Shown here: positions 28,677-38,690 of the stretch, one piece after another
How the letters are laid out: each line of letters opens with the position of its first letter
Position numbering within the stretch: position 1 is the stretch's first letter
DNA from: Prasinococcaceae sp. CCMP 1430
Taxonomy: Eukaryota; Prasinodermophyta; Palmophyllophyceae; Prasinococcales; Prasinococcaceae
Length of the DNA: 64,000 nt
Direction of reading: 5' to 3'
NCBI GenBank assembly: GCA_013416795.1
Contig: RQSC01000028.1
Span: 460,342 to 524,341 of the forward strand
Translations under genes and position numbers: made by a program
The notes under the pieces: model-generated
What the model was told of the DNA's origin: nothing
Databases searched by the model: none
What the model saw: the letters and a program-made list of their open reading frames with translations, nothing else

Positions 28677-28958
28677 CCTTCCGAAGGGTCGATTGCACTC
28701 CGCGGTGTTCCACCCCGCACGCATTCGGAGGTCAAAAAAGACTGCAAGGCCGGCGGAGCGCCATGCGAATCCGGGGCGCGAAAAAGCGCGCGGCGAAAAG
28801 CGCGTGGAGGGGAGGGGAAGCGCGCGGGGCCGGGCGCGGCGGGTCCCACAGCGCGCCCGCCCGGCCGAGGGGGGGACCCGGCGGCCGCGAGGCGTCGCCC
28901 GGTGGCCTCCTGCGGCAGATCGCCGCTGCTGGCTGGTGGTGGCGTGGGGGTGAGAGGC

Positions 28959-31014
28959 ATGGGGGGTGCCGGCTCGCGGCTCGCGGACTGCGGGCGGACG
29001 CCGGAGACAGCGAGCGACCGCGGTGGGCGCAATGGAGAGAAGACCGGCGGGAGGAGCGGCAAGGCCTCGTCGGCGGCCTCGTCGGAGCGGCGCGCGGTGC
29101 GCAAGGGGTCGAGCTCGAGCGGGACGCGCGCCGACTTTCACAGGAAGTACACCACGGGCGAGGTGCTGGGGAAGGGAGCGTTCGGCAGCGCGGTCATCGC
29201 GACGCGGAAGAATAGCGGCAAGCGGTACGCTGCGAAGACCATCCTCAAGTCCAAGCTGCGCACGAAGGAGGACATGGAAGGCGTCAGAGCAGAGATCGCG
29301 ATTCAGCGCCACCTGACGGGCGCGAAGAATGTCGTGGGAATGCGCGAGTTCTTTGAGGACCGCCACGCGTTCGTGCTCGTGATGGACCTGTGCACCGGCG
29401 GGGAGTTGTTCGATCACATTGTTAAGCAGCACCACTATTCGGAGCGCGACGGCGCGCGCATCGTCCGCATGATGCTCAAGGCGGTGGCGCACTGCCACGA
29501 GCTCTTCGTGGCTCATCGCGACATCAAGCCCGAAAACTTCCTTTTTGAGAGCGACAGGCCTGACGCCGAGCTCAAGTGCGTCCCTCGAGGCCTAAGCACG
29601 CCGAGAGCACCCGCGCCCCATCGCCCCGCAGCTTCTGTGAGGCGATTTTGTGCTGACCGGTGCGCGCCCGCACGTGCACACATTCGCCTCGGCTTAGGCT
29701 GATAGACTTTGGGTTGTCATCTTTCTTCAAGCGAGACGGTTCTCCCTTCAGGGACACCGTGGGCACGGCATACTACATCGCACCGGTACGCCTGCGCCCG
29801 CGAGCGCTGCGAGCCCCCGCCGCCACGAGCGGCCTGAGGTGTGCTGACAACCCGACGGCGTCCGGCCGATGGCGCGTTCAACATGCTCCGACGTCTCGAC
29901 GCGCTGCGCGTCAACTATGGCGGACTCGCGGCGGTTGCTACGCGTATCAATAGGAGGTGATCCGCGGCGCCTCAGGCCCCGCGTCAGACGTCTGGTCGCT
30001 GGGCGTCCTCACGTACGTCATCTTGTGTGGACGCCCCCCCTTCAACGGCCCAAATGACGCTGCCATCTACAGTGCCATCGAGAAGTTCGACCCAGAGGTC
30101 TTCAAGAAGTACAAGTTCAGCAAGCACCCGTGGCCTGAAATTTCCGACTCTGGCAAACGCCTGGTGATGCGCATGCTGCAGAAGGACCCCAGGAAGCGAC
30201 CGATGGCGCTCGAGCTCCTCAACGACCCCTGGGTGCTCGGCGACGAGGCTCCAGCGAAGCCTCTCGGCACGGAGCTTCAGACGCGCCTCCAGGGGTTTGC
30301 TAAGTCGACTCGATTTCGCAAGATGGCGCTGCTCGACGTTGCAGAGCAGCTCCACCCCGAGGAAATAGAGGGCCTCCGCGCCGTGTTCGAGCGATTCGAC
30401 GAAGACGGCGATGGCGTCATCACCGTGGAGGAGCTGCAGCAAGGCCTCGTGGAAGCAGCGCACGGCGCCGCGGGGATCGGGCTCAGCACCGCGGAGATCG
30501 CGAAGGTAGACTTGGATGGCAGCGGCGTAATCACCTATGAAGAGTTCATCGCGAGCACCATCAAGCTCAACCGCGCCACGCAGGAGGATGCGTTGTTGCG
30601 CGCATTCGACAGCATCGACCTGGACGGCGACGGCGAAATCTCGCGCGAAGAACTGCGTTCGCACATACGCTCGCCGAGGGTCTTCGGCGCCGTGCGCTCG
30701 TTCGCGGACAGCGAGGAAGCTGTCGACGAGCTCCTAGGCAGCGCCGACAGTGATGGCGACGGGCGCATCTCGTACGAGGTACGTGGGAAGTTGATCATTT
30801 CCTACCAGGAAAGCGATGCACTGCGTCCCGCTGAGATGGCGCTGACAGCCGGGGGGCGCGCGCCCCCACCGCCCGCGACGGCGACGACCGCCACGTTTTG
30901 CAGGAGTTCGTCGCGGTCGTGCGTGGCGCCGAGAGCCTGCCCACGACCCCTCGCACGCCGCGCGCGCCTAAGGTCGACTGGGAGGCCCCCACCAGGCGCG
31001 CCTTGCGTCCTTAG
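28959..31014 (+). CDS. CDPK: Calcium-dependent protein kinase (CDPK)
   Basis: Exons 28959..29575, 29698..29785, 29954..30778 and 30904..31014 encode 546 residues. The introns (122, 168 and 125 bp) are GT-AG. Each splice repairs a known motif: LK|LIDFGLS, YYIAP|EVIRG, and ISYE|EF. The N-terminus MGGAGS with Cys 11 suggests myristoylation at Gly 2 and possible palmitoylation. Kinase ~63-328: LGKGAFGSAV, AAKTI, HRDIKPENF, DFG, APE. An autoinhibitory junction follows, then four EF hands at ~384-395 (DEDGDGVITVEE), 421-432, 457-468 and 500-511, all with Asp at position 1 and Glu at position 12. All catalytic and Ca-binding residues seen are intact. It is a plant/alveolate-type Ca sensor kinase, probably membrane-anchored. 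Confidence 0.93.
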
Positions 31015-31198
31015 AGAATACTAGAGATCAAGGGGCAATGGCGTGGCGCCTCCGGCTGCCGCATCCAGCTGCCGCGTGCATGAGCGAAAGTGTGAGCCCG
31101 CCCCGGGCGTGTCCACCTTCTGGCACGTGCATGCTATTTACAAGTGGCGATCGAGAGGGACACACGTCTCCCGTAAGAAAAAGGAGGCGAGTCCTCGC
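31015..31198. other. Convergent 3' spacer
   Basis: 184 bp. TTACA at 31138-31142 is a TGTAA on the minus strand, 57 bp past the glycosyltransferase stop. No gene seen. Confidence 0.4.
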
Positions 31199-32956
31199 TC
31201 AGACCGCACCCATGAGCCATGTCTTGTTCGCGTTGAAGCCCGCCGGGCAGTGAACCTTTTTGTACGCTACCATTGCCGCGTTGAACATGAGCATGGTCTG
31301 GCACATTTCGAACACATTCCTGCCCTCCACCAGCATTGTCTTGAGTCCTTGCGCCTTCTCTCTGTAAATGTTCTTGTCGGCCTCCATGACGTCTATGCCC
31401 TGGTTGGGAGCCCACGGCTCCATCAGAAGCGGGTGTGAGCATTGCATGACCGTGTTGTCGTCGTTCCTGTACTTGGACCACCCAAAATTGCGATGCGAGG
31501 GGTGCGCGAGCCCTTCCAGCGCGGGCGGTTGGTCCGGGTGGATCTTGCGCGGCACGCGCAGCGACTGGCAGTAGTGCAGCAGCACAGGCAGCGTTGCGTT
31601 GGGGTCTTTGGAGCGGATGGGCCGATGCTCTGGATTGCGGCACGGATGGGCATCGTAAAGATCGTCGCCGGGCTCGGCGGTCAGGTAGGTGTTGTCGAAC
31701 ATTTCCCAGCCCTCTGGGAAATAGTGCCAGTTCCCCGCCGGGTTGTCGCGCTTTATGGGGCCGACTACGGGATCGGATATCATGAACGACTCGAGTCTCG
31801 TGAACCTGAGGCCGAGATGGGCTGCGGCCATGCTATATGCGAACATGTCGCTGAGCAGGCCGCCGTGGCCGTGTGCCTTGGCGGTTCTCCAAGTAGGTGG
31901 GGTGAGCTCGGACCACAGCGGCGCGAGCTTCCTCAGGTCACCCGCACTCGTCAGATAAGGAGCCCCTATAGAGTAGTAGCGCCACCCGTGCGGTCTGCCC
32001 ATGGCCGCCTCGCGTTGGCACCCCTCGGTCTCCTCGTCGCCTCCAAACATCTCCTTGCAGATCTCGACGTACTCGTCGTAGGGTCCGATGGCATAGCCCT
32101 GGGCGACGGGGTGCCCAGGACCCGCCACGAGCGACTCGCCCTCATCGTGCGCGATGCGCCAGCGCTTCGCCCACTCGAGGTTCTCGGGCCTGTTCGAGAG
32201 CGGCTTCATGAAGGCCATGTCAGGGTCAAGCACGACGACGAGGTCGTCATTTGCGGGCGGGTCAATGCTATTCTCCAGCCAGTCCACCAGGCCGTCGGGG
32301 CGATTTTGCTGTGGGTAGCTATCGTTCCGAGCGGGCGGCGCGAAATGAGTCTCGAAGGCCCTCAAGCCGAACGACGGCACCAGGAGCGCCTCCTCGCGCT
32401 GCGCGTCGCTCTGGCACCCGCTCACGATGCGCACGAACTTTCCGCGCTGTTTGACTTCCGACGCCGAGTGCAGCAGCACGACGGACTGCCAGTTCTGGTA
32501 GGGCCTGCAGTCCGTGCTGAATACCAGGCGCATTCGATCGTCGGGATCATAGTACTGCCCGTTGATATCCATGCGGCGTTTCCACCCGGGCCGCTTGCGC
32601 TCGTCGTCGCCGCCGATACCAAGGCTGATGTCTCTCTCGATGCCCAGCACCTCGGCAACGGATTTGCCCACGTCCGTACGCGCACCGTCTTCACCAACAG
32701 CCCCTCCTGATGCAGTGACCTCTTCGGCGCTAGCGCGCCCGTTGAGGAGGCCGAGCCCACCCGCACGCGTCTCGGCCTTTCCGTCCAAATAGCCGCGGTA
32801 GTATGATATGTCGGCGAGGCGCGCACTCTGCAAGGTGTGGTGCCTGTAGAGCCCGGCGAGCGCGCACGCCAGCACGACCGCCGCCCCGCATCCCGTCCGC
32901 AGGGTGGACGCCGCCCCATGCCGCCGGCGCTCGCGGCGCGGCGCCACCGGCGCCAT
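31199..32956 (-). CDS. Golgi peptidyl serine/hydroxyproline glycosyltransferase-like protein
   Basis: 585 residues from ATG 32956, no introns. It has type II topology: a short basic N-terminus then one helix (~24-38, GCGAAVVLACALAG). The catalytic part matches the SERGT1/HPAT family of plants and algae: LVFSTDCRPYQNWQSVVLLH, GKFVRIVSGC, DDLVVVLDPDMAFMKPL (a DxD-type motif), GPGHPVAQGYAIG, YYSIGAPYLTSAGDLRKLAP, WRTAKAHGHGGLLSDMFAYS, and LLHYCQSLRV. These enzymes add galactose or arabinose to Ser/Hyp-rich wall glycoproteins in the secretory pathway. The exact sugar and acceptor cannot be told from sequence alone. It is followed on the same strand, 518 bp upstream of its start, by NECAP. Confidence 0.82.
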   Translation of the reverse strand: MAPVAPRRERRRHGAASTLRTGCGAAVVLACALAGLYRHHTLQSARLADISYYRGYLDGKAETRAGGLGLLNGRASAEEVTASGGAVGEDGARTDVGKSVAEVLGIERDISLGIGGDDERKRPGWKRRMDINGQYYDPDDRMRLVFSTDCRPYQNWQSVVLLHSASEVKQRGKFVRIVSGCQSDAQREEALLVPSFGLRAFETHFAPPARNDSYPQQNRPDGLVDWLENSIDPPANDDLVVVLDPDMAFMKPLSNRPENLEWAKRWRIAHDEGESLVAGPGHPVAQGYAIGPYDEYVEICKEMFGGDEETEGCQREAAMGRPHGWRYYSIGAPYLTSAGDLRKLAPLWSELTPPTWRTAKAHGHGGLLSDMFAYSMAAAHLGLRFTRLESFMISDPVVGPIKRDNPAGNWHYFPEGWEMFDNTYLTAEPGDDLYDAHPCRNPEHRPIRSKDPNATLPVLLHYCQSLRVPRKIHPDQPPALEGLAHPSHRNFGWSKYRNDDNTVMQCSHPLLMEPWAPNQGIDVMEADKNIYREKAQGLKTMLVEGRNVFEMCQTMLMFNAAMVAYKKVHCPAGFNANKTWLMGAV

Positions 32957-33474
32957 CGCGCCTGCTGCCGCCGAGATCGAGCGCCGCGCTCGCACGCCCC
33001 AGCGCGCTCGCGCTGTGGCTGCGCCGCGGCGCCGCAGCCAACACCTTTTTCGATGGCCGGCGCGCGCGCGCGCGAATGGCTGCCTGCTCGCTGGCGCGCG
33101 CTCCGGGCGCATGCGAAATGACCTAAAAAAAGGCCTGTGAAAAATCGCCAAGGAAAGCTTCGAAAGGCGTGAGATGTAAACCCTATTGACATTCTAACCC
33201 TGACAATTCGCGCCGCGGGCCCAAACGGAGACGGCGCGACACTGACGACTTACACTGCGCTGCAGCTGCTGCTGGCGGCCGGGGCGCGCCGCAGCTGCGC
33301 CCGGGGCGCCACGGGGCGCGGCCGGCCACCTGATGCACTGCGCGGCTGTGCCTGCGCGCGGCCGCGGAGCCCCCGTCGCCGCGCATCGGCGCGAGCTCGC
33401 CAGCCCGCCCCCTCTGGCGCGCTCCTCGCTCCGCGCTACGTGTCCGCGCCCAATCCGCCGACACACGCGCCCCG
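32957..33474. other. Same-strand spacer between NECAP and glycosyltransferase
   Basis: 518 bp. It holds the promoter of the glycosyltransferase (minus) and the 3' flank of NECAP. An AT-richer part is at 33115-33200. No gene seen. Confidence 0.4.
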
Positions 33475-34754
33475 TCAGAACTGCGCCCACGAGCTGGGCG
33501 GGGGTGCGGACTTGGGCGGTGCGGTGTTGGGCAGCGCGCCGCCAACAGACTGCGACAGGTCGGAGAAGGGATCCCCGCCAATCGCGGCGAAGGGATCCGC
33601 AGCTGCGGCGGGCGGCGGTGCGGAGAGTGCAGCGAACGGGTCGTTCGCCGCAGCGGCGGGGGCTGGGGCAGCTGCTGACAGGTCTGTGAGCGCCGCGAAA
33701 GGGTCGATGGCTGCGCTGCTGCTGCCCGTCGCGCGTGTGGGGGCGGAAGCGGCAGGCGATGATGTGGGGGCGGGAGAGGCGGGCGCCGGTGCGGGCGCGG
33801 GAGCGGAGGGCGTGGGCTTGCGGATCGCGCCCGGAGCGCCAGGTGGCGCGAGCTTGAACCCCCCGAGCCCACCACTGGCCTTGGCGTTGGACATCCAGCT
33901 AGGCTTGGCCTTGCTACCATCGGCGGCAGCGCCTGGCTTCTTCAGCGCGATTGTGATGGTCTCGCCCTGCTTGAGCGATCGGTCAACCTTCGGCGCGGCC
34001 GCGTACGACGCCTCTGCCCTGGCAGCCTCCTCCTTTTCGCGCTCCGCAAGCCGCGCGTGCTTCTCGTGCTCGCCGAGCGCGACGTTGAAGTCGAAGGAGT
34101 GGTTGCGCTCAGAGAAGCCCAGGCCCACAAAGGCATGGCGCCCGCCCTCACCCTGGATGCGCAGCACAAAGTACCGCGAGCTGTCCTGCGCGTCGAAAAT
34201 GGTCTGCGTGCGCTTGCCGGCGACGTACTGCGCAGCAGAAGCGGGGCATCACACCACGCCGCCGGGCACGCGCGCCCCACCAAGCCGAAGCGCGAACGCG
34301 CACGCGAGCGCATGCCATGCAACGGCGAGCGCGTGTGCGCGTTAGCATGCGCGCTCGGGGCCGCGGCGCTCGCGCCTCGACAGCTTGCGCTTGCGCACGC
34401 GCGCTCGGGACGCGCGCCCTGACAGCGTCCGCGTCCACGCCCGTGTGCGCTTACTGCGCCTGCCACGCGGAGCGCGCGCGCGCGCGCGCTCTCGCAACCA
34501 GGGCATCTCAATAGGCTGCGCCAACTCACCGGGCACTCGGCGAAGAGTTCCCCTGACTCGGTGTCCTCCAGCAGCACGCGGCACGTGTGCGACCCCTTCT
34601 CGACGACGCGCAGCCGGCCCGTCCAGATCTGGTCGCCGTTGGTCCACTCCCCCGAGTTGAACCCCTTCTGCGTGGTCATCGGCGGCACCTTGAAGCATCG
34701 CACCGACGGGCACGCGTACAGCGTGTGCTCGAAGTCGTCCTCCTCCCCCTCCAT
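33475..34754 (-). CDS. NECAP: NECAP, adaptin ear-binding endocytic protein
   Basis: Exons 34754..34530 and 34227..33475 (302-bp GT-AG intron, phase 0) encode 325 residues. The PH-like NECAP domain: FEHTLYACPSVRCFKVPP, GDQIWTGRLRVVEKG, LEDTESGELFAECP|YVAGKR, DSSRYFVLRIQGEGGRHAFV, and GFSERNHSFDFNVAL. IALKKPG follows. The C-terminal half is Pro/Ala-rich with DPF motifs (DPFAAL twice, DPFAAI, DPFSDL). It ends in SSWAQF, a WxxF motif used to bind the adaptor ear. Length and layout match animal and plant NECAPs. It works with AP complexes in clathrin-coated vesicle formation. Confidence 0.92.
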
Positions 34755-35372
34755 CGCCGCGCCGGCGCCACGCCGCGCGCGCGCGTCCGCGCCTGCCCCG
34801 CGCGGTGTGGCGTGCCGACAGCCTACGCGACGCAAGCCGTTCCCCGACCGAACCGACCGCTGCAGGTGCGGGGGTGTGCGCGCGGCGGCGGCACACGCCC
34901 TACCTTTTTTTTTTTTTTTGCCGCGCGCCACCCCCATGCAGCCGCAGAAACAAAAAAGTCTAAAAAAGAGAAAGCGAGCCCGAAATAGAATCCAACCAAG
35001 CGTGTGGATCGAACGCGCTCTGACTGAGCGACGCCTCCGACCCCGACCCATTCATCGACGGAAGCGCCCCGGCGCTTCGTCCGCCACGTCGGCACGTGCC
35101 CGCGTCTATCGATCGAAGGTTTGATCGACGGCTGTCTCACACTGGCTGGCTGACACACAGCTCCCACCCATGTGTGCTCCCACCCGCGGTTGGGACCCGA
35201 CGCGGGCTGCGCTCGCTCCCAGCCCCCTTCGCCCGGAAAAGCATCCGAAACGCATCGGCAGGGCATCGGAAACGCATCGGACTTTGCACGTGTGCGATCC
35301 GGGAGCCCGTCTTCTGGTGTTCGACTGGGTGGCCATTTCTTTCAATTGGGTCGCGTTGCCGCATTGCGTTTG
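34755..35372. promoter_or_regulatory. Divergent spacer between NECAP and GDH with T15 tract
   Basis: 618 bp. It contains a run of 15 T at 34905-34919, an A-rich stretch at 34945-34990, and short near-repeats (CCGAAACGCATCGG and GGAAACGCATCGG) near 35245-35285. No coding segment recognised. Confidence 0.45.
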
Positions 35373-35607
35373 ATGGCGGCGCCGTTCGCGTTCGTTCGAG
35401 CGGCGGCGCAGCGCGGCGGCGCGCTGCCGCGCCTTCGACGCCGCGNTCGATGCTGCACCGCCCCAAACTCCGTTCGCTTATCCGAACCTCCTGCGGCGGG
35501 GGCCGCTGCGCGCGCGCGAGCGAAAGCTGGCGCACCCGCGCGGCAACGCTGCGCGCGCGCAGCCCGCCCTCGATGAAGGCCGCCAGTCCAAGCTCGAGGG
35601 TGCCGCC
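35373..35607 (+). other. Probable mitochondrial presequence of GDH, frame broken by a single N
   Basis: ATG 35373 opens a targeting-type peptide (MAAPFAFVRAAAQRGGALPR). An isolated N at 35446 stands in this stretch. Downstream of the N the GDH frame is open without stops from 35449 to the first in-frame ATG at 35608. The two pieces are out of frame by exactly the one N. I infer that the N is a placeholder with no real base, and that GDH begins at 35373. Confidence 0.6.
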
Positions 35608-36872
35608 ATGCTCGCCGGCCTGCAGATGGAGCAGCAGGCCGCCGCCGCGGCGACGGTGCGCTGGTTCGTCAACAACATGCCCGACAACTACTTCGAAGAC
35701 CTGTCTGAGGCCACTGTGCGTCGCCACATGAGCGCCGTATCGAGCTTGTTCCCCAACGCCGTCACCCAGGGCAAGCCCGCGTTCCAGCGGTCGTTGAGCG
35801 GCCGCGTAGCGGCCCCTGGCGAGCAGGCCGCAGTCGCGCCCAGCCAGCTCGAGCGCGTGTCGCTCATCGAGGACGAGAGCGCCACCTTCATCACGCCGCA
35901 CGACGCGCCGGGGCTGCTGTCGGTGCTGCTCGACCAGCTTTCGGCCACCACCACTCTCGGCTCGCACAATCTGCGGAGCGCGGGCTGCTACAACTCCCAC
36001 GACGGCTCGATCGCCATCACCACCTTCCAATTCGACGACGAGGTCGCCCCTCAGAAGCTCCCGCCGGCGCCGGCCGAGGTTGAGACGCGCCTCGCAGCGC
36101 TCGGGCTGGAGGGCGACGATGGCGTGGGCGTCACCGTGGAGCACCATCCGGATGACCCCAACAGGCACACGCTGCACGTGGCGGTCCTCAACGTTGTTTC
36201 GCGCCTCGGGCTCAAGCGAGTGGCCTCGTACCTGGCTCAGCGTGGCCTCAACATCGAGCAAATCTCTATGGAGCAGTACTGTCGCGCAGGCAAGGGAGAG
36301 GTGCTGCTTCTCCACATCTCGCTTGAGCAGCGCCGCGCGCGCCAGCGCGGCTGGGACGTGCTGTGCGAGGAGGCCAAGCGTGCGGTCAAGTGGGTTGACG
36401 ACCGCACGCTTGAGCTCTGCGATTCGAACAACTTGACACTCATCGAGGGGGAGATGGTGCACGCACTCACCGCCATGCAGCACGGGCGGCTGGCGAAGAA
36501 GGACCCGTTTGCCTACGCGCTCTCGCGCCTGTACCGCATGGTGGCGTCCCCAAACGCGCTGCCGGTGGCGCACTCAATCGCGCGCCTGGTGCTTGACCGC
36601 TTCGACCCTGCGGCCCCTCTCTCTGAGAGCACATACCAGCGGCGCCATGCCGAGGTGGCTGCCGAGGTGGAGGCCGTCTCGCCTGAAGACCACCGCGAGG
36701 TGCTCGCGGGCATGCTGGGCGCCGCGGACGCCGTATTGCGCACCAATGCTTACGCGCGCAATCGCTTTGCGCTCGGCCTGCGCCTCAAGCCCGAGTACAT
36801 GGGCCACGGCACTGTGGGTGAGTCGACGCCCTACGGCACCTTCTTCGTCTCGGGGCGGCGCTTCCGTGGCTA

Positions 36873-36905
<33 letters not shown>

Positions 36906-38544
36906 GCTGCGCGTGGTGACGCCGGTGAGCGAAGAACGCCACGCCATCGAGAGTGGCCGCCAGTACGACGAGGTTTACAACCTTGCATTCGCGCAGCAGC
37001 TGAAGAATAAGGACATCCCTGAGGGTGGCGCCAAGGCCGTGGTGCTGCTCGAGCCCGACAAGTCGGACGAGCTCATCCCGGATAAGTACGGCCACTCATT
37101 CATGGCGCGCAAGAGCGTCCGCGCTTTCACCGACGCACTGCTCGACCTGCTGCTGCCCAGCGAGGATAGCGTGGACCTGCTGGGCAAGGACGAGCTGGTG
37201 TACCTCGGCCCCGACGAGCAAATTGTCCCGGAGGACATCGAGTGGATCACAGCGCGCGCGGCGCTCCGCGGCTACCCCACCCCCAACGCCTTCATGTCGT
37301 CCAAGCCCGCCGCTGGCATCAACCACAAGGACTACGGCGTGACCTCGGAGGGGGTGGCAGTCTTTCTGGGCAAAGCACTGGAGGCGATTCGCGAGGAGAA
37401 GGCGGAGCGTGGCGAGGAAACCACCGATCACTTTACCATTAAGCTCACCGGCGGCACGGACGGTGACGTGGCGGGAAATATGCTCAAGATTCTGGATCGC
37501 GAGTACGGCGCGCGCGCGCGCGTGGTGGGCATCTGCGATGCCACCGCGTCTGCCGAGGACGCCGACGGCTTGCCCATGGACGAGCTGCTGCGCTTGGTGC
37601 ACTCAGGGCTGCCGCTCAAAGAATTTAATGCGGAGCGGCTGGGGCCGAACGGCGAGCTGCACTTTGCGTCGACGCCCGAGGGTGCGCGTATGCGCGACAC
37701 CATGCACGAGCGAATCGAGGCGGACGCGTTCGTGCCGGCCGGCGGACGGCCGAATACCATCAACGCCGGAAACGTGGACAACTTCCTCCGGGTCGACGGC
37801 GCGCCCTCGAGCCCACTCATTTGCGAGGCAGCCAACCTCTTCATCACGCCCGAGGCCCGGCAGAAGCTTTTCGAGGCTGGCGCATTTGTCATCAAGGACT
37901 CGTCCGCCAACAAGTGCGGGGTCATCTGCTCATCGTATGAAATCATTGCCTCGATGATGCTGTCGGAAGAGGAGTTTCTGCAGAAGAAGGAACAGCTTGT
38001 GCAGGACGTACTCGTGCGCCTTCGCGACGCAGCGGCCAAGGAGGCGACATTGCTCCTGCGGGAGCGCGCGCGCGATCCCTCGGTGGCGCCACCGATGATC
38101 TCGCAGCGCATAAGTGGCGCCATTACCGCTGCGCACGATGCCACCCTCGCGGCTCTCGAAGGCGAGATGGGCTCGCTAGACTCGGCAACCGAAGAGAGGA
38201 TGATCAGACTCGCCGCGCAGAAGCACCTGCCGGAAGTGCTTGCCACGCCGGAGATGCTCGACAGGCTCATGGAGCGCGTGCCGCAGACGTACAAGCGCAA
38301 CATCCTCGCGGCCACCGCTGCGGCCACGCTCGTGTACGAGCAGGGCCTTGTGTTCGCCGAGGGGCTCGGTGGGGAGGCGACGCTCTACAAGGCGGCCACT
38401 CGCCACCTGACCGCGCTTAAACAGGTGGCGGACCTCGCCGACTCCGTGGCGGCCGGCAAGAAGCTTTCCGAGGAGGACGCGGAGACTGTGGCCCGGCTGC
38501 TGCGGACGGGCGGCGCGCGTTCTGCAATTTTCATGGGCGCGTGA
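35608..38544 (+). CDS. GDH2: Large NAD-specific glutamate dehydrogenase
   Basis: 978 codons from ATG 35608, no introns; the true start is probably 35373. It belongs to the large (~115 kDa) NAD-GDH class rather than the 45-50 kDa class. Landmarks: a regulatory N-terminal third (VRWFVNNMPDNYFEDLSE), the catalytic region FRDIARGGLRVVTPVSEERH, NKDIPEGGAKAVVLLEPDKS, and TSEGVAVFLGKAL. The NAD-binding part has KLTGGTDGDVAGNMLKIL. Then come CEAANLFITPEARQKLFEAG and KDSSANKCGVICSSYEI. It interconverts glutamate and 2-oxoglutarate plus ammonium, normally in mitochondria in the catabolic direction. The family is known from fungi, oomycetes and algae. It is tail-to-tail with a methyltransferase 146 bp away. 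Confidence 0.92.
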
Positions 38545-38690
38545 TGGATCGTTCGCCGAACCCGAGCAAGCTGCTCCTCGCTGCTGCTAGGCACCATGCA
38601 TAGCTAGATTATTTATCACTGCGACCGAGTCGTGCACGAGCGGCGCTCCAGGAGACATTTTTTCGTTCGCACCATTGTGCCACACAGACA

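Larger units (their letters stand above)
27939..28958. promoter_or_regulatory. 1-kb divergent region with palindromes and G-rich repeat
   Basis: The spacer between the TKL kinase (-) and CDPK (+). It holds a C/T-rich stretch (28040-28110), a tandem GGTACC hairpin array (28236-28284), a T-rich tract (28293-28321) and a GGTTCT/GGGGCT repeat (28616-28676). No conserved coding segment is seen. Confidence 0.5.

Noticed and set aside
31442-32710. 422-codon plus-strand frame opposite the glycosyltransferase
   Set aside because: Shadow of the real minus-strand gene.
35096-35731. Alternative start MLHRPKLRSLIRTSCGGG at 35450 as the GDH presequence
   Set aside because: It looks like a targeting peptide but is out of frame with GDH and begins right at the N; the 35373 start joins GDH by omission of the N alone.
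35137-36573. 478-codon minus-strand frame opposite GDH
   Set aside because: It spans the N and the GDH start; no conserved segments.
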